A stretch of DNA of 8,234 bases. Source: Pseudomonadales bacterium. Its GTDB lineage: Bacteria > Pseudomonadota > Gammaproteobacteria > Pseudomonadales > Pseudohongiellaceae. Position 1 is the first letter of the stretch, and every line of letters starts with the position of its first letter. This document shows, piece by piece, positions 1 to 7,496 of the stretch. The notes under the pieces were generated by a model. That model saw only the letters and a list, made by a program, of their open reading frames with translations, had not been told where the DNA came from and ran no database searches. The DNA is taken from positions 1 to 8,234 of the forward strand of contig JAITMI010000020.1 in assembly GCA_031277435.1 (NCBI GenBank), given 5' to 3'. A program made the translations under genes and the position numbers.

Positions 1-46
1 TATCCCAAAATACTTCCGCTGGATAATAAAGTTTCGCCCTTAGTAC

Positions 47-64
47 CACAAGGAATGCCTTGTG
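47..64 (-). other. Hairpin just downstream of the XRE gene
   Basis: A perfect 7-bp inverted repeat, CACAAGG (47-53) and CCTTGTG (58-64), closes on a 4-base loop. It begins 7 bases after the TAA stop of the XRE/membrane gene, where a transcription terminator would be expected. The bases that follow on the minus strand (GTACTAAGGG) contain no U-run, so it does not meet the usual definition of an intrinsic terminator. It could stabilise a 3' end or be chance. Nothing else is supported between 1 and 71. Confidence 0.4.
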
Positions 65-71
65 CTATCCC

Positions 72-734
72 TTACGAACGTGTCAGCCTGCGTTCCAATC
101 CAAGCCCCGCCAAGCCAAATACCGCCAGGAATACTCCCAGCATCGCAACCGCCTTGTTTTGCCACGGGTCTGTTTTGTGCTCTTCCATGAAACGATAGGT
201 ACGCGTGCCGCCATCGACCGGGATATTGAACATAAGGCCGCGGTACTGACTTGAAGTCAAATAATCTTGATCAAGTCTATTTGTTAGATTTTCCCTTGAT
301 CTAAGGAAAATCTCCTTGGACTCCCCTTCGAGAATGATGCCCCCGGATTGGTAGCCATACACCACATCACTCACAAATAAACGCACGGCGCCAGCGTAAA
401 TCAGCGCGCAACCCAGTGCACACAGTAGCGCCGACCCTAGCAGCCAGCGCTTGCGGTTACTGACCAGTTGCAGCTTCTGGCGTGAGAAGTGCTCGGCTAC
501 TTCCGGCAGATGGCGCAACTGATTGCGGGTAGCGTCGTCCAGTTCCGCGATCAACTGTTCCAGACCAAGACCAAAAGCATCGAGAATCCGTTTAAGCACA
601 TCAGCGGAAGGCAGGGATTTGCCATTTTCCAGCTTGGATAGATACGACTGCTCAATGCCAAGCGTTTCCGCCAGCTCGGGCTGCGTCAGGTTTTTCTCTT
701 GCCTGAGCTGCCGCAATTTTTCGCCAAGATTCAT
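72..734 (-). CDS. Membrane-anchored XRE-family transcriptional regulator
   Basis: This is a 220-residue protein. Residues 1-63 form a Cro/C1-type helix-turn-helix domain, with the characteristic TQPELAETLGIEQSYLSKLE at 17-36. A charged linker (64-96) ends in RKR, followed by a first membrane helix at about 97-121, a polar segment at about 122-193, a second helix at about 194-213 and a short RR-containing tail. Positive charges before helix 1 and after helix 2 fit an N-in/C-in topology. The DNA-binding part would then be cytoplasmic and the 70-residue middle domain periplasmic, with no cysteine in that domain. The layout suggests a one-component sensor that regulates transcription from the membrane, but its signal and targets are not visible. 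I recall similar two-helix XRE proteins in other gammaproteobacteria but cannot verify a family name. I chose the ATG at 734 because GGAG lies 8 bases upstream (743-746). An in-frame ATG at 758 has its own GGAG and would add eight residues. The gene follows purA in the same direction. Confidence 0.85.
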   Translation of the reverse strand: MNLGEKLRQLRQEKNLTQPELAETLGIEQSYLSKLENGKSLPSADVLKRILDAFGLGLEQLIAELDDATRNQLRHLPEVAEHFSRQKLQLVSNRKRWLLGSALLCALGCALIYAGAVRLFVSDVVYGYQSGGIILEGESKEIFLRSRENLTNRLDQDYLTSSQYRGLMFNIPVDGGTRTYRFMEEHKTDPWQNKAVAMLGVFLAVFGLAGLGLERRLTRS

Positions 735-776
735 GCTTTCATCTCCATGTGGGCCCATGTAGGCTCCAGTTTTTGT

Positions 777-818
777 TATTCATATCGGCATGGGAAGATG
801 AATATAGATGAATATTCA
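777..818. repeat. Iterated ATGAATA motifs, candidate operator
   Basis: The motif ATGAATA occurs at 798-804 and 808-814 on the plus strand, and inverted (TATTCAT) at 777-783. The two direct copies are the core of a 10-bp tandem repeat, GATGAATATA/GATGAATATT (797-816). The second copy runs into the perfect palindrome TGAATATTCA (809-818). The 10-bp and 21-bp spacings put all copies on about the same helical face. They overlap the candidate promoter of the XRE gene, so binding by that protein itself (autoregulation) is a reasonable inference. AT-richness alone could produce part of the pattern. Confidence 0.45.
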
Positions 819-829
819 GGAATTGTTAC
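801..829 (-). promoter_or_regulatory. Candidate sigma-70 promoter of the XRE gene
   Basis: Read on the minus strand, GTAACA (824-829, four of six matches to TTGACA) is separated by exactly 17 bp from TATATT (801-806, five of six matches to TATAAT). Transcription would start near 794 and leave a leader of about 60 bases before the ATG at 734. The region between purA and this gene shows no intrinsic terminator, so read-through from purA is also possible. The -10 hexamer lies inside the ATGAATA repeat cluster. Confidence 0.45.
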
Positions 830-850
830 AGTGAGTTCCGGGTATCACGG

Positions 851-3422
<2,572 letters not shown>

Positions 3423-3439
3423 GACAAAAGCCTGAGTAG

Positions 3440-3455
3440 CCCTGGCGGGCCAGGG
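3440..3455 (-). other. Hairpin between hflC and hisZ
   Basis: CCCTGG (3440-3445) and CCAGGG (3450-3455) form a perfect 6-bp GC-rich stem with a four-base loop. It ends 17 bases before the hisZ ATG and begins 25 bases after the hflC stop. Four U residues follow after a short spacer on the minus strand, too few and too far for a confident terminator. It may act in RNA processing or dampen hisZ translation. This 58-base gap holds no gene. Confidence 0.4.
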
Positions 3456-3480
3456 TCGTGGGTGTAGGTTCGCTGAGTCC

Positions 3481-4350
3481 TTAAGGAGTTGGCGCGTCGC
3501 TGTTCTTGAGGTACTTGAAGAAATCGCCATCCGGCGACAACAGCAGCACGTCGCTTTCGCTGCCCAGGCCCTGACGGTAGGCGTTCAGACTGCGGGTGAA
3601 TTCATAGAATTCGGCGTCTTTACTGAACGCATTGGCGTAAATGGAGGTGGCTTCGGCGTCGCCTTCGCCGCGGATGCGTTCGGCGTCGCGGTAGGCTTCG
3701 GCTTGAATGATGGTTTGCTGGCGGTCGGCATCGGCGCGGATGCCTTCGGCGACTTCGAGGCCGGTGGAGCGCAGTTCCTGCGCTTCTTCCTGGCGTTCGG
3801 TATTCATGCGGGCGAACACCGAATCGCTGACGTTGTCGGGCAGATCGATGCGCTTCACGCGCACGTCCACCACCGCGACGCCGAGTTCGCTCAAGGCATA
3901 GCGGTTGAGATTGTCGGTGACGCGGGTCATCAAAAGATCGCGCTCGCCGGCCACCACTTCGTGCACGGTGCGGGTGCCGAACTGGTTGCGCAATTCGCTG
4001 TTGATACGGGTCAGCAAGAGGCTGTTGGCGCGGCTTTCATCGCCGGTGGTGGCGGTATAAAAACGCGCGGTGTCGGCTACGCGCCATTTGGCGAAAGCGT
4101 CCACTTCCAGATAATTCTTTTCGGCGGTCAGGTAGCTTTCGGTGTTGGTGTCGAGCGTTTGAATGCGGCCATCGAAACGGCGCACCGTGTGCACGCCGGG
4201 AATCTTGAAATGCAGACCAGGCGCGATGTCGCTGTTGGTGACTTCGCCAAAGGTGAGTAGTACCGCCTTGTCGATTTCGCGGATTACGTAGAGGCAATTG
4301 GCGCCAACGAAAACCAAGGCGGCCAACAGGAACAGAGGAAGCATTTTCAT
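3481..4350 (-). CDS. hflC: Membrane protease modulator HflC (SPFH family)
   Basis: HflC pairs with HflK in a large inner-membrane, periplasm-facing assembly around the AAA protease FtsH and restrains its activity on some membrane substrates. The 289-residue protein has one N-terminal membrane helix (about 4-21), then the SPFH/band 7 domain (EIDKAVLLTFGEV, PGLHFKIPGVHTV, RIQTLDTNTESYLTAEKNY, VVDVRVKRIDLP). A long charged helix (RMNTERQEEAQELRSTGLE...) follows, ending in the conserved IRGEGDAEATSIYANAFSKD, and LLSPDGDFFKYLK comes near the C-terminus. It is shorter than E. coli HflC (334) because it lacks the insertion before the VVDVRVK strand, as in Pseudomonas. Its ATG overlaps the hflK stop by one base (TGATG), with GGAG at 4361-4364, so translational coupling is likely. 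Confidence 0.97.
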   Translation of the reverse strand: MKMLPLFLLAALVFVGANCLYVIREIDKAVLLTFGEVTNSDIAPGLHFKIPGVHTVRRFDGRIQTLDTNTESYLTAEKNYLEVDAFAKWRVADTARFYTATTGDESRANSLLLTRINSELRNQFGTRTVHEVVAGERDLLMTRVTDNLNRYALSELGVAVVDVRVKRIDLPDNVSDSVFARMNTERQEEAQELRSTGLEVAEGIRADADRQQTIIQAEAYRDAERIRGEGDAEATSIYANAFSKDAEFYEFTRSLNAYRQGLGSESDVLLLSPDGDFFKYLKNSDAPTP

Positions 4351-5537
4351 CAGCGGGTTACTCCACGGATGGGGACTTGGCGCGTTTGCGTGCTGGGTGT
4401 GGTGGTGACGCTGCCTTGGGTTTGCGGCGTGACGGTGACGCTGGGAATGCTCTCGCTCGGCGTGCGCGGCTGCGTGTTGCGCAATAATTGATCGAGCGGT
4501 AAATACATCATGTTGTTGCCGCCTTGCACATCCACCAGCACTTTCGAGGCGTTGCTCATGATTTCTTGCAAGGCGTCGATATAAAGACGTTCGCGGGTGA
4601 CTTCCGGCGCTTTGTGATATTCCACCAAAAGTTGTTCGAAGCGCTGCGCTTCGCCTTGCGCTTGCGCCACCACTTGTTCGCGGTAGGCGTTGGCGTCTTG
4701 CAGTTGACGCAGGGCATTACCGCGCGCCAGCGGAATCACGCGGTTGGCGTAGGCGCGCGCTTCGTTTTGGGACGATTGGTTGTCCTCGCGCGCCTTGATG
4801 ACGTCGTCGAACGCCGCGCGCACCTGCTGCGGCGGCAAGGACTGCGCGATGTTCACCTGGCTGACGCTGATGCCGGTGCCGTAGTTGTCGAGATAACGCT
4901 GCAACCTGTCGCGCGCTTCCTGCGCCAGCACTTCGCGGCCACTGGTGATGACGGTGTCCATTTCCGAACCGCCCACGACGTGGCGGATCGAGGATTCGGC
5001 GGCTTCGCTCAGGCTGATGTCCGGATCTTCCACTTCGAGGAAATAGCTGCGCGGATCGGTGATCTGGTACTGCACCGTCATGGTGATATCGACGATGTTG
5101 TCGTCCTCGGTGAGCATGGTGTTGGTGAAGGTCTGATCGTAAATGCGGGTGACGTTGATTTTGGTCACCTCGTCGATCAAAAACGGGTTCCAGTGCAGGC
5201 CGGGGCCTACCACGCCATCGAGCGCGCGGCCCAGGCGCAGCACCACGCCGCGTTCCTGTTCGTCCACGGTGTACACGCCCTTGCCGGCCCAGATCAGCGC
5301 CAGCAACAGGAACAGGCCGCCGAACATGCCGAAGCCGAAACTGCCTTTGCCGGAGTCGCCGCCGGCATTGTTATTGCCAGAGGAGCCGGGTTTGCCGCCG
5401 AAATTGCCGGACAGCTTGCGTAGAAGATCGCCGATCAGTTTGTCGAGATCGGGCGGACCTTGGTCTTTTTTACCGGAATTCGAACCCCAGGGATTGTTGG
5501 GTTTGGGGTCGTCACCGTCTGGTTCGTTCCAGGCCAT
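4350..5537 (-). CDS. hflK: Membrane protease modulator HflK (SPFH family)
   Basis: HflK is the partner of HflC in the FtsH-HflKC complex of the inner membrane. The 395-residue protein starts with the diagnostic MAWNEP and a NPWG motif (15-18). A Gly/Asn-rich cytoplasmic segment (about 44-70) and one membrane helix (about 71-86) follow. Then comes the SPFH domain (YTVDEQERGVVLRLG, GPGLHWNPFLIDEV, ITMTVQYQITDPRSYF), a long helix (about 230-300) and the conserved APEVTRERLYIDALQEIM. The last 40 or so residues are a Thr/Ser/Gln/Pro-rich tail. The start at 5537 has GGAG at 5543-5546. A longer in-frame extension reaches 5681 but overlaps hflX and lacks family resemblance. The stop codon overlaps the hflC start. 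Confidence 0.97.
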   Translation of the reverse strand: MAWNEPDGDDPKPNNPWGSNSGKKDQGPPDLDKLIGDLLRKLSGNFGGKPGSSGNNNAGGDSGKGSFGFGMFGGLFLLLALIWAGKGVYTVDEQERGVVLRLGRALDGVVGPGLHWNPFLIDEVTKINVTRIYDQTFTNTMLTEDDNIVDITMTVQYQITDPRSYFLEVEDPDISLSEAAESSIRHVVGGSEMDTVITSGREVLAQEARDRLQRYLDNYGTGISVSQVNIAQSLPPQQVRAAFDDVIKAREDNQSSQNEARAYANRVIPLARGNALRQLQDANAYREQVVAQAQGEAQRFEQLLVEYHKAPEVTRERLYIDALQEIMSNASKVLVDVQGGNNMMYLPLDQLLRNTQPRTPSESIPSVTVTPQTQGSVTTTPSTQTRQVPIRGVTR

Positions 5538-5574
5538 GCGTGCTCCGGAGTCAAGTGGATGGAGGGGTTTGGCT

Positions 5575-5591
5575 GGCTTGCCGCGCAAGCC
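5575..5591 (-). other. Perfect 7-bp hairpin between hflX and hflK
   Basis: GGCTTGC (5575-5581), a 3-base loop and GCAAGCC (5585-5591) form a perfect stem in the 94-base hflX-hflK gap. No U-run follows on the minus strand, so it is not a standard terminator. It ends about 37 bases before the hflK ATG. A role in mRNA processing or in setting relative expression of hflX and hflKC is inference. The rest of the gap shows no gene or clear promoter. Confidence 0.45.
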
Positions 5592-5631
5592 TTGCAAGCG
5601 GGGGCGGATTTTAACGGAATTGATGCGGCAA

Positions 5632-6993
5632 TTACACCGCTTGCTCCAGCGCCCGTGGCGGCAAAGCGCCGAAATCGGCAACCGTGGCGGGCAAAGGCGG
5701 CGCGGGCGGCGGCAGCCAGGGCTCGGGGTCGGCGCCGGCTTCCTGCATCAGGCGGATGAAATCGGCGCGCGGCAGGCGTAAATGCAGGCATGATTGCCCG
5801 TTTTCGTCCTGGTTTTCGTCGAGCACGGCGGCAGCGGCGTAAAAGCGCGCGCGCAGGCGGCCTTGCTCGGGAAGCAGCGGCAGGCGCAGGGTGATGAGGT
5901 CGTCGCGCAAAAGCTCCGCGATGGCGCTCAAGAGTTCATCGATGCCAGCGCCGCTGTGCGCGGAAACCCACACGCGGATGGGGCGGCCGGATTCATTGCG
6001 CTCCACCACGGGCGCGGCTTCGGGCAAGAGATCGATCTTGTTGAAGACCAACAGCGTGGGGATGTCCTCGGCGCCGATTTCGCGCAGCACTTTGTCCACT
6101 TCCTCGATCAGCAGCATCCGCTCATCGCTGTGGCAGTCCACGACATGTAGCAACAGATGCGCCTGCACGGTTTCTTCCAGCGTGGCGCGGAAGGCGTCCA
6201 CCAACTGGTGCGGCAAATTGCGGATGAAGCCCACGGTGTCGGCCAGAATCAAGGGGCCGATGCCGGGCGCTTCGATCTTGCGCAGCGTGGAATCGAGCGT
6301 GGCAAAGAGTTGATTAGCCACATACACCTGATCGCCGCTGAGCCGATTGAACAGCGAGGACTTGCCGGCGTTGGTGTAGCCCACCAGCGACACGGTGGGA
6401 ATTTCCGCCCGGCGCCGCCCGCGGCGGCCTTGTTCGCGCTGGCCGCGGACTTTTTCCAGGCTTTTGTTGATGGCCTTGATGCGCACGCCGATCAGGCGCT
6501 GGTCGATTTCGAGCTGGGTTTCGCCCGCGCCGCGCAGGCCAATGCCGCCTTTTTGGCGGTCAAGGTGCGTCCAGCCGCGCACCAGGCGGGTGGCGGAATG
6601 CTTGAGCTGGGCGAGCTCCACTTGCAGCTTGCCTTCGTGGCTGCGGGCGCGCTGGGCGAAAATGTCGAGGATGAGACCGGTGCGATCGAGCACGCGGCAC
6701 TTGAGTTCTTTTTCAAGATTGCGTTCTTGACTGGGCGTCAGCGTGTGATTGACCAGCACCAGTTGCGCTTCATGCGCGGCGATGGTGGCGGCGAGTTCTT
6801 CCAGCTTGCCGCTGCCAAGCAGAGTACGCGCGCTGGTGAGACGGCGCGATACGGTAACGAGCGCGGCGGGAATGGCGCCAGCGGAAATGGCCAGTTCTTC
6901 GAACTCCCGCGCTTCGGCTTCGTCCTGGGTGTTGTCATAACCCACCTGGACCAAGATGGCGATTTCGCCGCTTTGGGGCCGTTCAAAAAACAA
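5632..6993 (-). CDS. hflX: Ribosome-associated GTPase HflX
   Basis: HflX is a conserved GTPase that splits stalled or hibernating 70S ribosomes, notably in heat stress. The 453 residues comprise an N-terminal HflX domain (about 1-120; SQERNLEKELKCRVLDRTGLILDIFAQRA), a helical linker with the signature GGIGLRGAGETQLEIDQR at about 149-166, and the G domain. In the G domain are the P-loop GYTNAGKS at 205-212, switch region ATLDSTLR, DTVG at 252-255, NKID at 318-321 and SA at 344-345. The start is a TTG (6991-6993) with TGAGG six bases upstream. It gives MFFERPQSGEIAILV, which aligns with relatives. The protein is about 27 residues longer than the E. coli enzyme (426), mostly from a Pro/Ala-rich C-terminal tail from about 425. 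The gene lies 81 bases after hfq. Confidence 0.97.
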   Translation of the reverse strand: MFFERPQSGEIAILVQVGYDNTQDEAEAREFEELAISAGAIPAALVTVSRRLTSARTLLGSGKLEELAATIAAHEAQLVLVNHTLTPSQERNLEKELKCRVLDRTGLILDIFAQRARSHEGKLQVELAQLKHSATRLVRGWTHLDRQKGGIGLRGAGETQLEIDQRLIGVRIKAINKSLEKVRGQREQGRRGRRRAEIPTVSLVGYTNAGKSSLFNRLSGDQVYVANQLFATLDSTLRKIEAPGIGPLILADTVGFIRNLPHQLVDAFRATLEETVQAHLLLHVVDCHSDERMLLIEEVDKVLREIGAEDIPTLLVFNKIDLLPEAAPVVERNESGRPIRVWVSAHSGAGIDELLSAIAELLRDDLITLRLPLLPEQGRLRARFYAAAAVLDENQDENGQSCLHLRLPRADFIRLMQEAGADPEPWLPPPAPPLPATVADFGALPPRALEQAV

Positions 6994-6999
6994 GAGCTG

Positions 7000-7004
7000 C
7001 CTCA
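7000..7004 (-). promoter_or_regulatory. Ribosome binding site that supports the TTG start of hflX
   Basis: TGAGG (7000-7004 on the minus strand) lies six bases before the TTG at 6993. No ATG in frame nearby gives the conserved FFERP N-terminus, so this site decides the start. The start codon is followed directly by six U residues. Confidence 0.7.
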
Positions 7005-7013
7005 GTTGGATTT

Positions 7014-7032
7014 ACAACACCAGCACAACACC
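7014..7032 (-). repeat. Short direct repeat GGTGTTGT in the hfq-hflX gap
   Basis: On the minus strand GGTGTTGT occurs twice (7025-7032 and 7014-7021) with an 11-base period, between the hairpin at 7031-7059 and the hflX ribosome binding site. The purpose is unknown. The one-turn spacing could suit a protein site, or the GU-rich RNA could be a binding tract, but chance is possible. Confidence 0.35.
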
Positions 7033-7059
7033 CGGCCCGCCAGAGGCTGGCGAACCGGG
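7031..7059 (-). other. Two-tier hairpin between hfq and hflX
   Basis: CCCGG (7031-7035) pairs with CCGGG (7055-7059). Inside it, after a 3x3 internal loop, GCCAG (7039-7043) pairs with CTGGC (7047-7051) around a 3-base loop. It lies 16 bases after the hfq stop. The bases after it on the minus strand are GU-rich but have no U-run, so full termination is doubtful. It may protect the hfq mRNA 3' end or partly reduce read-through into hflX. Confidence 0.45.
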
Positions 7060-7074
7060 AGCCGGGACGGGCGT

Positions 7075-7341
7075 TCAGAGGGTATTGCCGGCGTCATCAT
7101 CAGCGGCGCCTTCACCGCTGCCCAACATGGGGACGCGCACCTGACGGGACGGCACCACGGTGGAGATGGCGTGTTTGTAGACCATCTGGTTGATGGTGTT
7201 TTTCAGCACGATCACAAACTGATCGAAAGATTCGATCTGACCCTGCAGCTTGATACCGCTCACCAAATAAATGGCGACGGGCACCTTTTCCTTGCGCAGC
7301 ACGTTAAGAAAAGGGTCTTGTAATGAATGCCCCTTTGACAT
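7075..7341 (-). CDS. hfq: RNA chaperone Hfq
   Basis: Hfq is a hexameric Sm-like ring that anneals small RNAs to mRNAs and affects their decay. The 88-residue protein has the Sm1 region ([20 protein letters not shown], then [15 protein letters not shown]) and Sm2 with YKHAIS at 55-60. Key proximal-face residues Q8, D9, F42 and K56/H57 and the distal-face Y25 and K31 are all present at the E. coli positions. The rim patch at 16-19 reads RKEK rather than RRER of E. coli. The C-terminal tail is short (about 22 residues) and ends in an acidic ADDDAGNTL, comparable to Pseudomonas Hfq (82) and shorter than E. coli (102). The ATG has a strong AGGAG (7349-7353) at seven bases. Confidence 0.98.
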   Translation of the reverse strand: MSKGHSLQDPFLNVLRKEKVPVAIYLVSGIKLQGQIESFDQFVIVLKNTINQMVYKHAISTVVPSRQVRVPMLGSGEGAADDDAGNTL

Positions 7342-7366
7342 GACGATTCTCCTGGTTCGTAGGGTG

Positions 7367-7373
7367 AAAAAAA
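7367..7373 (-). promoter_or_regulatory. U7 tract in the hfq leader
   Basis: Seven consecutive U residues on the transcribed strand lie 13 bases upstream of the AGGAG of hfq. Hfq binds U-rich single strands on its proximal face and represses its own mRNA in E. coli, so this tract is a candidate autoregulatory site. No strong hairpin precedes it, which argues against a terminator. Confidence 0.3.
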
Positions 7374-7476
7374 TTGACTCGGTTTAGCGTACAACGACCA
7401 CTGATTTAGCGGTTCCAGCTCCTGCCACAAAAACTATCCGGGTACGCATTTGCCGATACTTGCTGGGATACCCGCA

Positions 7477-7482
7477 ATTATA
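7477..7482 (-). promoter_or_regulatory. Perfect -10 hexamer upstream of hfq
   Basis: TATAAT (7477-7482, minus strand) lies about 135 bases upstream of the hfq ATG, just past the miaA stop. The hexamer 17 bp upstream (TGGAGC, 7500-7505, inside the last codons of miaA) matches TTGACA at only three positions, so an activator or weak basal use is likely if it is a promoter. Promoters for hfq around the end of miaA are known in E. coli, which supports the idea by analogy. Confidence 0.45.
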
Positions 7483-7496
7483 GAGGGCGCCGCGGT

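Noticed and set aside
1..49. Possible start of another minus-strand gene (GTG at 47-49 reading VLRAKLYYPAEVFWD to the edge)
   Set aside because: Only 16 codons are visible, the start would lie in the hairpin at 47-64, and there is no family resemblance. It cannot be supported without sequence beyond the edge.
747..760. TGGGCCCA palindrome in the XRE leader as an operator
   Set aside because: Eight GC-rich bases between two ATG codons, single copy and no supporting repeats. The AT-rich cluster upstream is a better candidate.
838..850. Possible terminator after purA
   Set aside because: Only three terminal base pairs (CCG/CGG) form and no U-run follows, so no intrinsic terminator can be called between purA and the XRE gene.
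4524..5423. Plus-strand open frame (299 codons) antisense to hflK
   Set aside because: Same reason: it mirrors hflK codon usage and shows no family features or ribosome binding site of note.
5538..5681. Longer N-terminus for HflK starting at 5681
   Set aside because: It would overlap hflX, and the added residues lack family similarity. MAWNEP at 5537 with GGAG is the conserved start.
6157..7323. Long plus-strand open frame (388 codons) antisense to hflX and hfq
   Set aside because: It is opposite two unmistakable conserved genes. Its protein is low-complexity Ala/Gly/His-rich with no recognisable domain, as expected from the reverse strand of GC-rich codons.
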